From: CAZAQV01 sp964487255
GTDB lineage: Bacteria > Myxococcota_A > Polyangia > Polyangiales > CAZAQV01
Assembly (NCBI GenBank): GCA_964487255.1
Contig: CAZAQV010000004.1
Span: 186,001 to 250,000, forward strand
Direction: 5' to 3'
DNA: 64,000 bases
The notes beneath the pieces are model-generated. The model worked only from the letters and a program-made list of their open reading frames with translations. It made no database searches and was not told the origin of the DNA. Shown here piece after piece: positions 37,296 through 46,698 of the stretch (its first letter is position 1; every line of letters starts with the position of its first letter). The position numbers and the translations under genes were made by a program.

Positions 37296-40200
37296 CTGTA
37301 CTAGCGGGTAGCACTAGCACATGATCGAGGCCCACCGGAGCGTCGAAGTCGAGTTTGAGCCGTAGCGGAGTGCCCTTGGGGACCGCGAGCGCGTGTTCTG
37401 ACCACGTGTGGGTGAGCTCCCAGGTGTGCTCTTGGTCGCCCAGCCGCACGCGTAATGTCGTGTTCGGACTCTCTGCGCTGCGTGCGCGAAGACGTATTTC
37501 GCCGGGCTCGCTTTTCGCCGGTGCGGTGAGCCTCAGGCTGGTCGGGCGCTTCAACTCGCACCACGTGCGCTCGCGATAGTCCCAGTCGTGTTTCGCTGCA
37601 CGCGCTCGGCAATCGCTTGGCTTGGGCGCTGGTCGCAGGCGTCCCCGTGTCACCGGGCCGACGTCCACGCCGCCGAGCAATCCACGATCAATAGCGCCCA
37701 AGCGAACCAGCGATTCGGAAAGATTGGTAAGTTCGAGTCCTTGCGAGAGCAGAGGCATGAGTGAATCGAGCGCCGCTGGGTCGCCCAGCTGTCCGAGTGC
37801 TCGCACTGCGCGGTTCTTTCGAAAGGCGTTGCGCTCTCTATTGAGTGTCTCGACGAGCGCCGGTAGCGCGCGGTTGTCACCCAAGTGCCCCAACGCATAG
37901 AGCACGAGGTGGCGCGCCTGGCTGTCGCCGAGCAGGGAGAGAAGTGGTTCGAGCGCGACCGGGTCTTCGAGGCGTCCGAGCCAACGAATCGCCTCGTCTC
38001 GCTCAAACCGCGACGGATGCGTGTACAGCGCGTCGACCAAGCCTGGAACCGCAGCGGGATCACGGAGCCTTGCCAGCGACACCGCTGCCCGAGCACGCAG
38101 CATCGGGTCGCTCGTTTTCATTAGCTCTCGGAGCGCATCTTGGGCCCGTGGGTCGAACATTCGGCCAAGCGCGACCGCGGCCTCCGCCGCAACGCGCGCA
38201 TTGTCACCCCGCATGGCGTCAAGCAGCGCCTGTTTTGAGTTGTGGTCCGAGAGTTGGGTGAGTAGCCGCGCGGCTTCGAGACGCTTGGCGAGTTCGGCCT
38301 GCTCGTCGCCGAGGAGGTCACACAAGGGGTCGACCGCACGACGGTCTCCGAGGCGACCCAGTCCCAGGGCGGTGTCGTGTGCGGAGATGGTTTCTCCTTC
38401 GGGCGATGACTGAAGGCTGTCGAGCCAACCGTAGATGGATGGCATCAGTTCATCGATGACGTCGGTGCGTGTGGCTGCGAGGTTGGCGTCCTCGCGTGGG
38501 TCTTTGTGCAAGTCATAGAGTTCCCGCGTGCCGTAGCGCAGGTCTGCCACAAGTTTGTAGGGCCACTTGACCACCATTCGTTTGTGCGTGACCGCGCCGA
38601 ATACGGGCGCTCTCCAATCTGCCGTTTCGCCTCGAAGGAGCTTGCGTAAATCGTCGCCACGCATGCTTTTGGGGATGGGTGCGCCGACGAGTGACAGAAG
38701 AGTTGGTGTCACGTCGACGAGCTCGACCGGTTTGGCAATACGTTGCGGCTCAAACCCAGGAACGTAGAACATCAAGGGAACTCGAATCTGTTCGTCGAAA
38801 AGCGTGGACCCGTGGTAGAGGCCGCCGTGGTCTCGAAACTCTTCGCCATGGTCGGATGTGAGGGCGATAACCCACTCGTGCTTTGTCAGCTGACGAGCGG
38901 ACTTGATCAGGCGTTCGATCGCTGCGTCGGTGCGCTTGATTTCACTGTCGTAGCGGTCGATGTCCGAAGACCCAAAGTCGGTCGCGCGATACGGCTCGTG
39001 CACATCGAAATAGTGCGCCCAGACGAGCATTGGACTCAGTTGCTCGCCCTGCGCGCGGTGAATCTCCGCGAGAACCATGTCTGTCATGTTCTCGGCGGGC
39101 GCCGCGGTATGGTCGAAGCGTTCGAAGCCGAATGCGCTTTTGTCGAAGTCTGCCAGCCGCGTTCCCTCAGTATGGAAGATCCCCTCCGTGAAGAACGCCG
39201 CCGTGTGGTACCCCGCGCCCGCCAATGTGCTGGCAAGGGTCTCGTTGGGAAGGCCGACTTCGAGATCTACGAGCTGGTGAATGTAGTGACTGCTCATCAA
39301 TGACGAGATCGAATAGCTTGAGTGTGGTGCCTGGGCGTAGGCGCGTTCGAAGACGATGGCTTCTTGCGCGAAGCGATCGAGCGCCGGCGATGTCTTTCGC
39401 TCGTAACCGTAGGTGCCGAGGTGGTCTGGACGCAGCGCATCGACCGTGATGAGCAGAACATTGGCCATCTGAGCAGGTGCGTCCTTCGACAAAGAGCGTG
39501 CGGGGCCGTCCAACGCCTCCGTTTTTCCGCGCACTTCGTGCTTCGGGAACAGGGTGCGCAAGCCCAGCAGTGCGGAGTGTGCGTTGGGAGCGCGAGGCGA
39601 GAGTAACGCCACATACACGTTTTGGTTCTGGTCTTGTGTGCGGAAAGCCAGCGACAGCGACAAGACGGACAGTACTGCGAGCGACATGGTGACGAGTCGT
39701 GCCGCTGGTCGGGCGTTCTTTAACACACGATGCTCGATCAACAGCGCGCACGCGAGGGAGCACGCCGTCGTGACGACGAGACTCAGCTCTCCGTGTAAGA
39801 ACTCGTAGAGGTTTGCAAAGGCATGCTGATCGACCTTCGTTGCGAGCAGCGCGAGCCCAAGCATCACCGGGGCATACCAAAGACGGCGCCGGACGAGGGC
39901 CGGCCAGTAGCGCTCGATCAGCGCTTGAGTGATGACGACCGCGGCGCACAGCAACACGAAAACGCTGGTGATCCACACGCATCTGTGCGGCAGCGTGAGC
40001 ATCTTTCCGCCGGAAAAGAGCTTGATGGCGATAAAGGCGTGCCATGGACTGAGTAAGATGCAGGGCCATGTCAGTCGTTGCCAACGTCGTGGCATCCAAG
40101 AGCAGGGGGCAAAAAGCGTTGTTCCGATCAGACACGAAAGGGCCGGAAGTAGCAGCCACAACTGAAGCGCAAAGAGCCCTTGGTCGGCCGGTTGTGCGAG

Positions 40201-40314
40201 AAAGAGCCACCCCGCACCGAAGTCCATGGACGCCACAAGTGCACCGCCGACAAGACTCGCGAGCGACACTTGGCTTGCGCGCAGCCAGGGAGACTTGGAC
40301 CTCGATCGAGCCAT
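37282..40314 (-). CDS. Membrane sulfatase-like protein fused to HEAT repeats
   Basis: A protein of about 1010 residues. The N-terminal 250 residues have around seven membrane segments. A sulfatase/alkaline-phosphatase domain begins near 282 (ANVLLITVDALRPDHLGTYG) and has WVIALTSDHGEEFRDHGG near 485. The nucleophile region YAQAPHSSYSISSLMS has no CxPxR motif. Residues from about 643 to 860 are PBS-lyase HEAT-like repeats (LGRLGDRRAVDPLCDLLGD, LGRLEDPVALEPLLSLLGD, LGQLGDPAALDSLMPLL). The last 130 residues look like a beta domain. The ATG at 40314 is preferred to an upstream one at 40431. It overlaps astB by 14 bp. Related in design to the protein at 2599-4665. Confidence 0.82.
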   Translation of the reverse strand: MARSRSKSPWLRASQVSLASLVGGALVASMDFGAGWLFLAQPADQGLFALQLWLLLPALSCLIGTTLFAPCSWMPRRWQRLTWPCILLSPWHAFIAIKLFSGGKMLTLPHRCVWITSVFVLLCAAVVITQALIERYWPALVRRRLWYAPVMLGLALLATKVDQHAFANLYEFLHGELSLVVTTACSLACALLIEHRVLKNARPAARLVTMSLAVLSVLSLSLAFRTQDQNQNVYVALLSPRAPNAHSALLGLRTLFPKHEVRGKTEALDGPARSLSKDAPAQMANVLLITVDALRPDHLGTYGYERKTSPALDRFAQEAIVFERAYAQAPHSSYSISSLMSSHYIHQLVDLEVGLPNETLASTLAGAGYHTAAFFTEGIFHTEGTRLADFDKSAFGFERFDHTAAPAENMTDMVLAEIHRAQGEQLSPMLVWAHYFDVHEPYRATDFGSSDIDRYDSEIKRTDAAIERLIKSARQLTKHEWVIALTSDHGEEFRDHGGLYHGSTLFDEQIRVPLMFYVPGFEPQRIAKPVELVDVTPTLLSLVGAPIPKSMRGDDLRKLLRGETADWRAPVFGAVTHKRMVVKWPYKLVADLRYGTRELYDLHKDPREDANLAATRTDVIDELMPSIYGWLDSLQSSPEGETISAHDTALGLGRLGDRRAVDPLCDLLGDEQAELAKRLEAARLLTQLSDHNSKQALLDAMRGDNARVAAEAAVALGRMFDPRAQDALRELMKTSDPMLRARAAVSLARLRDPAAVPGLVDALYTHPSRFERDEAIRWLGRLEDPVALEPLLSLLGDSQARHLVLYALGHLGDNRALPALVETLNRERNAFRKNRAVRALGQLGDPAALDSLMPLLSQGLELTNLSESLVRLGAIDRGLLGGVDVGPVTRGRLRPAPKPSDCRARAAKHDWDYRERTWCELKRPTSLRLTAPAKSEPGEIRLRARSAESPNTTLRVRLGDQEHTWELTHTWSEHALAVPKGTPLRLKLDFDAPVGLDHVLVLPASTDESP

Positions 40315-40423
40315 CGGAGCCTGCGTTTTTATCGCACTCTGGCGAGATCGTGATCGAAAAATGTTGAGGTTTTTTCGCAAAATTCTCGATCGCCCTGCTT
40401 CGTGCCACAATACACAAAGGAGT

Positions 40424-40951
40424 ATGCGCACCCTTGTCTTGGATCAGGGCTACCAGCCCCACCGGATCATCAGCTGGCAGCGTGCTGTATGTATGCTCTT
40501 TGATGGGAAGGTCGAGATCGTCGAGGAATACGACGACGACATTCGCTCGGTCAGCCTCACCATCAAGATGCCCGCCGTCGTCAGGCTCCTGCGCAAGCTC
40601 TCGGGCCGCAAGCGCGCCATCAAGTTCTCGCGCATCAATGTCGCGACACGGGACGATTTTCGCTGTCAGTACTGCTCAGGGCGTTTTCCGCTCAAAAAGC
40701 TCACCTACGACCATGTCGTGCCGCGTTGTCGCGGAGGTAAGACCAGTTGGGAGAACATCGTCATGGCCTGCTACGACTGCAACGGCAAGAAGGGCAAGCT
40801 CACGCCCGATGAGGCAGGCCTTCAGTTGCGAAAGACGCCAGTCAAGCCCAGTTGGCTGCCGCTCGTCGCGTTCCGAATCGACGCAGCGAGCAGCGTGCCG
40901 GAGGCTTGGGCAAATTGGCTGTACTGGCACGGGACACTCGAAGAAACCTGA
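40424..40951 (+). CDS. HNH endonuclease family protein
   Basis: A 175-residue protein. The order TLVLDQGYQPHRIISWQRAV, GKVEIVEEYDD, NVATRDDFRCQYCSGRFP, LTYDHVVPRCRGGKTSWENI and ACYDCNGKKGKLTPDEAGL is that of a widespread single-domain HNH family. Two CxxC pairs bind zinc and the DHVVP...N residues form the active site. The biological role is not known, and no restriction or phage genes are nearby. AAAGGAG lies just before the ATG. It diverges from the sulfatase-HEAT gene. Confidence 0.85.
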   Translation: MRTLVLDQGYQPHRIISWQRAVCMLFDGKVEIVEEYDDDIRSVSLTIKMPAVVRLLRKLSGRKRAIKFSRINVATRDDFRCQYCSGRFPLKKLTYDHVVPRCRGGKTSWENIVMACYDCNGKKGKLTPDEAGLQLRKTPVKPSWLPLVAFRIDAASSVPEAWANWLYWHGTLEET

Positions 40952-41035
40952 CGGCTCTCCGCAATCGTTCACAATTCATCAGCTCGCGTACATTGTAGTT
41001 TGGAGGGCTGCGCGCAACAGCGTAAACTGTGAGTC

Positions 41036-42064
41036 ATGAAGAGAATGGCTTGGCGAAGGGCGGCGTTCGCATTGTTCACTGCGAGTGCTTTGATTTGGAC
41101 GGGTTGTAGCTGTGACGATGACGACCCCAATGCTGCTGGGGATGGCGGTGCGGACGGCTCCAACATCAACACCAACGATGGCGGTTGGGTGATCATCAAC
41201 GATAGCGCGGTGAAACTTGGCGACGGAAGCGTTGTCATCACCGAAGACGGTGGCTATCAGTGGGTATGCCGTACCGTGACATGCCAAGGAAAGATGCTTC
41301 AGTGCGGCGACTGCATCGACAACGACGGCGATGGCCATGCCGACTCACGCGACCAAGAATGCCTAGGCCCCTGCGACAACACCGAGGGCCCTGCACTCAC
41401 AGCAGGCGTTGGTGGTGAGGGCGGAAACTCTTGTAACCGCGACTGCTACTTCGACTTCGGAAACGGCCATGGCAACGACGAGTGTCGTTGGGACACCTCG
41501 TGCGACCCGCTCGAGCCCGACGCGGTTTGCCCATATAGCCAGGCAGACGTGGATTTTGGGGCTGACATGTCATTTGGCGGCGGCACGCGTTGCCCAGGAA
41601 GCCAGAACGAGCTTTGTCTAAACACCTGTCGACCTATCACGCCTAACGGATGCGACTGCTTTGGTTGCTGCACCTTCCCGGAGCTAAGTGGTCGCGCTGA
41701 GGGCGAAGGTGGCGAGTGGGTTTGGCTAGGCTCGGGTGTGGGTGAAGGCGAGGACGGCGAGGGGACGTGCACCTTTGCCGACATTGAGGACACCGCCTTG
41801 TGTAAGCCGTGTATTCCTGTCGAAGACTGCTTCAACGACTGTCGACGCTGTGAGTTGTGTCTCGGCAAAAACGAGCTGCCCGCAGACTGTGTCTCGACTC
41901 CGCCCGATGCGAGCGTCGGCACACCCGACGGCAGTGTGCCCGATGCGAGTGTTCCCGAGGCGCGCTGCGCCGTCGGTGAGCAGGTTTGTGGGTTGCCGGG
42001 CGAGGAGCCTTGCCAAGAGGGCTTCTACTGCATCACGGGTTGTTGCAAGCCAGCCCTTCGCTAG
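41036..42064 (+). CDS. Cys-rich lipoprotein of unknown function
   Basis: A 342-residue protein with a signal peptide ending at ALIWTGCSC. An Asp/Gly/Asn-rich linker follows (DDDDPNAAGDGGADGSN). The body has QCGDCIDNDGDGHADSRDQECLGPCDN, a pattern found in many myxobacterial lipoproteins with calcium-loop-like DNDGDG, and a dozen or more Cys pairs (CDCFGCC, CRRCELC). A PDAS repeat (PDASVGTPDGSVPDASVP) comes before a last Cys module ending GCCKPALR. No enzyme motif is visible. It is followed by a strong terminator. Confidence 0.68.
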   Translation: MKRMAWRRAAFALFTASALIWTGCSCDDDDPNAAGDGGADGSNINTNDGGWVIINDSAVKLGDGSVVITEDGGYQWVCRTVTCQGKMLQCGDCIDNDGDGHADSRDQECLGPCDNTEGPALTAGVGGEGGNSCNRDCYFDFGNGHGNDECRWDTSCDPLEPDAVCPYSQADVDFGADMSFGGGTRCPGSQNELCLNTCRPITPNGCDCFGCCTFPELSGRAEGEGGEWVWLGSGVGEGEDGEGTCTFADIEDTALCKPCIPVEDCFNDCRRCELCLGKNELPADCVSTPPDASVGTPDGSVPDASVPEARCAVGEQVCGLPGEEPCQEGFYCITGCCKPALR

Positions 42065-42084
42065 CACCGAACACGCCCAACTGG

Positions 42085-42117
42085 AAAAAGGCCGCGCTGC
42101 TTGGCGTGGCCTTTTTT
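42085..42117. terminator. Intrinsic terminator, probably bidirectional
   Basis: AAAAA, then GGCCGCG (42090-42096), loop CTGCTTGG, CGTGGCC (42105-42111), then six T (42112-42117). The A-run before and the T-run after the stem allow use in both directions. It ends the transcript of the Cys-rich lipoprotein and isolates the carboxylase operon downstream. Confidence 0.85.
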
Positions 42118-42142
42118 CTTGCGGAGAAGTAGTCTCCGCGTC

Positions 42143-43753
42143 GTGCCTGTCATCGAATCGACCGCGCTCGACACTGCGTCCAAGTCCTTTGCTGCAAATC
42201 GCACCCAGATGGAAGAGCTGTTGCGCGAAGTGCGTGCTGTCGAACAAGCCGTGGTCGCCCGTGCCGAGTCAGCGCGGCCGAAGTTCGAAAAGCGAGGGCA
42301 GCTGTTGCCCCGTGAGCGGATCGCCGCCCTAATTGACCCCGGTACCGAGTTTTTTGAGTTTTCGAAGCTCGCAAGTCACCGAATGCATGGCGACGACGGC
42401 GCCAAACGCGCGACCGGCGGCGGAAACATCACCGGCGTGGGCATCATCTCAGGTCGCGAGGTGGTGGTTGTGGCCAATGACAGCGCGATCAAGGGCGGGA
42501 CCATTACGCCGATGGGGTTGCGCAAGACACTCCGGGCACAGACCATCGCGCTTGAGAACGGCCTTCCCATCGTGAGCCTGGTCGAAAGTGGAGGGGCCAA
42601 CCTTGAGTATCAAGCCGATATTTTCGTGGAAGGCGGCAAGGTTTTCCGCAACATGGCTCGCTTGTCGGCGGCGGGAAACGTGCAGATCACGGTCGTGCAC
42701 GGCTCTTCGACGGCGGGCGGCGCTTATCTGCCAGGACTCTCCGACTACGTGATCATGGTCAAAGGACGAGCCAAGGTTTTCCTGGCCGGCCCACCTCTCG
42801 TGAAGGCGGCGCTCGGCGAGGACGCCAAAGAAGAGGAGCTCGGTGGGGCGAAGATGCACGCCACCACGACAGGCACGGCTGAGTACATCGCAGGTGACGA
42901 CGCCGAGGCGCTCGCGCTTGCGCGTGAACTGGTATCCAAGATCAAACTCGGCGAGCCGCCGCTCGCTGCGGGCTCATTTGAGCCACCAGCCTTTGATATC
43001 GCCGACTTGGTTGGCGTCATTCCCGCCGACCCGCGCACACCCTACAAGCCGCGCGAGGTGATTGCGCGCCTGGTCGATGCTTCAGATTTCTTAGAGTTCA
43101 AGCGAAGTTATGGGCGTGACACCCTCTGTGGACACGGCGCTATCGAGGGCATTGAAGTGGGCTTCATCGCCAACGCAGCGCCCATTCAGCCCGAGGGCGC
43201 AAACAAGGCTGCGCACTTCATACAGCTCTGTTGTCAGTCCGGATTGCCGATCGTGTACCTGCAGAATACGACGGGTTTTATGGTCGGTACGTCGGCGGAG
43301 CAACGCGGAGCCGTCAAGCACGGCGCGAAGCTCATTCAGGCGGTGGCCAACGCCAGTGTGCCGCAACTCACCATCATCACTGGCGGGGGCTTCGGTGCAG
43401 GCAACTACGCGATGTGCGGACGGGCATTCGAGCCGCGCTTTTTGTTTGCTTGGCCGAACGCACGCGTGGCGGTCATGGGTGGGGCTCAAGCTGCCGCGGT
43501 GATGGAGACCATTACCCGGGCCAAGTTCGAGAAGCTCGGACAGAAGGTCGACGATGCTGCCCTTGCGCAGATGCGTGAAGCGCTTCGCAAGAGCATCGAC
43601 GACCAATCGAGCGCGCTCTTTGCGACCGCTCGGCTGTGGGACGACGGCATCATCGACCCTCGCGACACCCGCAAGGTCCTCGCACGCTGCCTCCGCATCT
43701 GCACCGTCGAGCGAACTCGACGTCGAAGCAATTTCGGCATTCCCCGCTTTTAG
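42143..43753 (+). CDS. Acyl-CoA carboxylase carboxyltransferase (beta) subunit, MCC/GCC type
   Basis: A 536-residue crotonase-fold carboxyltransferase. It has RGQLLPRERIAALIDPGTEF, GGGNITGVGIISGREVVVVAND, AIKGGTITPMGLRKTLRAQ, YLQNTTGFMVG, and GGGFGAGNYAMCGRAFEPRF then WPNARVAVMGGAQAA. The last part is like the beta subunit of methylcrotonyl-CoA (LiuB) and geranyl-CoA (AtuC) carboxylases. The GTG at 42143 was chosen because an earlier start lies inside the terminator. The biotin-carrying alpha subunit is not in the window. First gene of a four-gene operon. Confidence 0.88.
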   Translation: MPVIESTALDTASKSFAANRTQMEELLREVRAVEQAVVARAESARPKFEKRGQLLPRERIAALIDPGTEFFEFSKLASHRMHGDDGAKRATGGGNITGVGIISGREVVVVANDSAIKGGTITPMGLRKTLRAQTIALENGLPIVSLVESGGANLEYQADIFVEGGKVFRNMARLSAAGNVQITVVHGSSTAGGAYLPGLSDYVIMVKGRAKVFLAGPPLVKAALGEDAKEEELGGAKMHATTTGTAEYIAGDDAEALALARELVSKIKLGEPPLAAGSFEPPAFDIADLVGVIPADPRTPYKPREVIARLVDASDFLEFKRSYGRDTLCGHGAIEGIEVGFIANAAPIQPEGANKAAHFIQLCCQSGLPIVYLQNTTGFMVGTSAEQRGAVKHGAKLIQAVANASVPQLTIITGGGFGAGNYAMCGRAFEPRFLFAWPNARVAVMGGAQAAAVMETITRAKFEKLGQKVDDAALAQMREALRKSIDDQSSALFATARLWDDGIIDPRDTRKVLARCLRICTVERTRRRSNFGIPRF

Positions 43754-43816
43754 CCGGCGTTTTTCGGGCGCGGGCCGAGGTTCCGCAGCGGCGGGCCGAG
43801 AGGTATAGTGCTCTCG

Positions 43817-44974
43817 ATGGCTGCGTTTATGCAAAGCGACGAGCACCTTGCCCTTCGCAAGGTCGTGCGGGATTTCGTTGAGAAAGAGATCAATCCGCAT
43901 GTCGATGAGTGGGAACAAAACGGAGGGTTTCCTGCGCACGAGGTTTTCAAAAAGATGGGTGACCTCGGCTTGCTCGGCCTCAACCGCCCGGAGAAATTTG
44001 GGGGTTCTGGGCTCGACTTTTCCTACTCGGTGGTCTTCGCCGAAGAGCTTGGATCGATCAGCTGCGGCGGCGTACCCATGGCGATCGGTGTGCAGACCGA
44101 CATGTGCACGCCCGCGCTTGCGTCTGTCGGCAGCGACGAGCTTCGAGAGAAGTACCTTGCGCCGAGTATTGCGGGCGACATGGTCGGTTGCATCGGCGTG
44201 AGTGAACCGCATGCCGGGTCCGATGTCGCCGCCATTAAAACCACCGCCGTTAAAGATGGCGATGACTACGTCATCAACGGCGGGAAGATGTGGATCACCA
44301 ACGGGATGCAAGCCGATTGGATGTGCACGTTGGTCAACACCGGCGAGGGCTCCGCACACCGTAATAAATCGTTGATCATCATTCCGCTCGATGCGAAGGG
44401 GGTTGACCGTGCCCGTAAGCTCGACAAGCTCGGCATGCGCTCGTCCGATACGGCACAGATATTCTTCGACAACGTGCGTGTCCCACAAAGTAATCTCATT
44501 GGTGATGAGGGAATGGGCTTCGCCTACCAGATGATGCAGTTTCAAGAAGAACGTCTTTGGGGCGCCGCTAATGCCATACGCGCACTTGAGGTGTGCATTC
44601 AGGAAACCATCGACTACACCCGCACGCGCATGGCTTTCGGTAAGCCGCTGCTTGCCAATCAGGTGGTGCATTTCAGGTTGGCCGAGCTTAAGACAGAGGT
44701 CGAAGCCCTGCGTGCACTGACCTATCGTGCAACAGAGCTTTATGTTGGCGGCGAGAATGTCACGCGATTGGCCTCGATGGCCAAGCTCAAGGCCGGTCGC
44801 CTGGTGCGCGAGGTGACGGATGCGTGCCTACAATATTTCGGTGGCCAGGGCTTCATGTGGGAGTCGAAAGTGGCGCGCTTCTACCGCGACGGAAGGCTCC
44901 TTTCCATCGGTGGCGGTGCAGATGAGATTATGCTTAGTATCATTTGCAAACTTGATGGGATTCTGCCTCGATGA
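43817..44974 (+). CDS. Acyl-CoA dehydrogenase, isovaleryl/citronellyl type
   Basis: A 385-residue flavoprotein with VGCIGVSEPHAGSDVAAIKTT, MWITNGMQADWMC and the ending YRDGRLLSIGGGADEIMLSII. The Glu that most acyl-CoA dehydrogenases carry before the last motif (YEGT) is replaced by Gly (IGGGADE). Instead Glu245 in QEERLW aligns with the catalytic Glu of isovaleryl-CoA dehydrogenase. So a branched substrate, such as isovaleryl-CoA or citronellyl-CoA, is likely. The ATG at 43817 was preferred to a GTG at 43808. Overlaps the next gene by 4 bp (ATGA). Confidence 0.87.
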   Translation: MAAFMQSDEHLALRKVVRDFVEKEINPHVDEWEQNGGFPAHEVFKKMGDLGLLGLNRPEKFGGSGLDFSYSVVFAEELGSISCGGVPMAIGVQTDMCTPALASVGSDELREKYLAPSIAGDMVGCIGVSEPHAGSDVAAIKTTAVKDGDDYVINGGKMWITNGMQADWMCTLVNTGEGSAHRNKSLIIIPLDAKGVDRARKLDKLGMRSSDTAQIFFDNVRVPQSNLIGDEGMGFAYQMMQFQEERLWGAANAIRALEVCIQETIDYTRTRMAFGKPLLANQVVHFRLAELKTEVEALRALTYRATELYVGGENVTRLASMAKLKAGRLVREVTDACLQYFGGQGFMWESKVARFYRDGRLLSIGGGADEIMLSIICKLDGILPR

Positions 44975-45813
44975 TCCAGGACTTCACAAACCAGTTTGAG
45001 TCTATCGAAGTGTCAAGACGCTCCGAGCAAATCTGGGTCACGCTCAACCGCCCCGACTCGCGCAACGCCATGTCGGGTCAGATGATCGATGAACTGGGCA
45101 AGCTCTCTCGAAGGATCCGGCGAGAGAAAGCGATTCGGACGGTTGTTTTGAGAGGGGCGGGCGATCACTTCTGCGCAGGGGGAGACCTCAGCGATATGAT
45201 GCGCTTGGCGAGCGCCTCTGAAAGTGAAAATGAGAGGAAGATGGCCATCTCGTTGCGCAGTCGTTCGTTCGGGCATGTGCTCGAAGAGCTCGACACGCTA
45301 CCCCAGGCGGTCATTGCGGTGGTGCACGGTGCTGTGATGGGGGGCGGAGTCGGTTTGGCGTGCGTGGCCGATGTCGTGATTGCAGAAGCCAACACCAAGT
45401 TCAGGCTACCCGAGACCAGTCTGGGCGTGCCACCGGCACAAATCATGCCATTCGTATACCGAAGGGTGGGTGCGTCGCAGGCCCGGCGCTTGTCCGTGTT
45501 AGGTGGCTCGCTCGATGCACAACAAGCCCTTCAGTTGGGGCTGGTGCACGAGGTTGCGACGGCCGCCCGCCCGCTCAATCTTTTGACCACCGAGTGTGTC
45601 GAACGCGTTCGTCGATGCGCTCCCGGTGCACTGGCTGCGACCAAGAAACTTGTACGGATTGCGGAATGCCAGCCGCTTGCGAAAGCGCTCGATGAGGGGG
45701 CGCAGCTCTTTGCTGATGCGGTTGTGAGCGAAGAGGGGCAAGAAGGTTTGCTTGCCTTCGCGGAGAAGCGGTTCGCAAGTTGGGCACGAGGACGAAAGAA
45801 CACGTTGTCGTGA
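44971..45813 (+). CDS. Enoyl-CoA hydratase family protein, AtuE/LiuC-like
   Basis: A 280-residue crotonase. It has the oxyanion-hole segments VLRGAGDHFCAGGDLSDMM and VVHGAVMGGGVGLACVADVV. The segment FRLPETSLGVPPAQIMPFVYRR is like isohexenylglutaconyl-CoA hydratase (AtuE) in its PAQI.PFV motif. Together with the carboxylase and the dehydrogenase it fits either the acyclic-terpene (Atu) or the leucine/isovalerate (Liu) route. It overlaps its neighbours on both sides. Exact substrate is inference. Confidence 0.8.
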   Translation: MIQDFTNQFESIEVSRRSEQIWVTLNRPDSRNAMSGQMIDELGKLSRRIRREKAIRTVVLRGAGDHFCAGGDLSDMMRLASASESENERKMAISLRSRSFGHVLEELDTLPQAVIAVVHGAVMGGGVGLACVADVVIAEANTKFRLPETSLGVPPAQIMPFVYRRVGASQARRLSVLGGSLDAQQALQLGLVHEVATAARPLNLLTTECVERVRRCAPGALAATKKLVRIAECQPLAKALDEGAQLFADAVVSEEGQEGLLAFAEKRFASWARGRKNTLS

Positions 45814-46670
45814 CTGGCAAAGTCCCGATTACCTGCGCGCTTACCGGGGTGCTCACCAACCCCGCACAACATCCGGTGCCCGTGACGCCGGTCCAAATGG
45901 CGACGTCTGCGAAGGAGGCCTTTGATGCTGGGGCGAGCATTATGCATGTGCATTTTCGCGATCAGGCTGAGGGTCGTGGCCACCTTCCCACTTGGGATCC
46001 CGAAGTCGCCGCGTCAATCGTCGACGCGATTCGGCAAGCCTGTCCGGACGTTGTGATCAACATGAGTACCGGTGTCGTAGGCAATGATATTCGCGGTCCA
46101 CAGAGCTGTATGCAGCGCATCGAGCCCGAAATCGCCGCATGCAATGCTGGTACGCTCAACTATCTCAAAACTCGACGTGACGGCTCGTGGGCGTGGCCCC
46201 CTATGGTGTTCGACAATGCGGTCTCGAAGGTGCAAGCGATGCTGGACTCGATGGCAGCGTGTGGTGCAAAGCCTGAGTTCGAGTGCTTTGACGTGGGGAT
46301 CGTTCGCTCAGTGGGAATGTACGCGCACAACGGGATGGTGCGGCGCCCTGACTACAACTTCGTGATGGGGGTCTCGTCAGGTATGCCGGCGGATGCAGAT
46401 CTTCTCGAACTGCTGTTGCGCTACAAAAAGGCGGATTGCGAATGGCAAACGACGTTGATCGGTCGCCAGGAGATTTGGCCGGTTCACCGACGCACGATCG
46501 AACTGGGAGGCCGCGTTCGAACCGGGCTCGAAGATACTTTTTATCTTCCTGACGGGGCGCGTGCCTCGGGTAACGGTCAACTCGTTGAAGCGCTTGCGGC
46601 GATGGTTCGCGAGTGCGGTTTCGATATCGCTTCGCCTACGGAAACCCGCAGCCAATATGGTCTCATCTAG
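45810..46670 (+). CDS. BKACE (DUF849) beta-keto acid cleavage enzyme
   Basis: A 286-residue TIM-barrel protein. ITCALTGVLTNPAQHPVPVTP, FDAGASIMHVHFRD with the zinc-binding His pair, NMSTGVVG, FECFDVG and GGRVRTGLEDTFYL are the BKACE pattern. The family cleaves beta-keto acids with acetyl-CoA, giving acetoacetate and an acyl-CoA; the founding member is 3-keto-5-aminohexanoate cleavage enzyme (Kce). The GTG at 45810 overlaps the previous stop. In a carboxylase/dehydrogenase/hydratase operon it probably acts on the ketoacid product. Substrate not known. Confidence 0.85.
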   Translation: MTGKVPITCALTGVLTNPAQHPVPVTPVQMATSAKEAFDAGASIMHVHFRDQAEGRGHLPTWDPEVAASIVDAIRQACPDVVINMSTGVVGNDIRGPQSCMQRIEPEIAACNAGTLNYLKTRRDGSWAWPPMVFDNAVSKVQAMLDSMAACGAKPEFECFDVGIVRSVGMYAHNGMVRRPDYNFVMGVSSGMPADADLLELLLRYKKADCEWQTTLIGRQEIWPVHRRTIELGGRVRTGLEDTFYLPDGARASGNGQLVEALAAMVRECGFDIASPTETRSQYGLI

Positions 46671-46698
46671 CAGTCGCGCTGCTCTCGAACGCTTGAAT

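Noticed and set aside
39167..40462. Long open frame (431 codons) on the minus strand overlapping the sulfatase-HEAT gene
   Set aside because: Different frame on the same strand; rich in Arg/Ser/Ala as expected for a GC-driven shadow, while the overlapping sulfatase has clear motifs.
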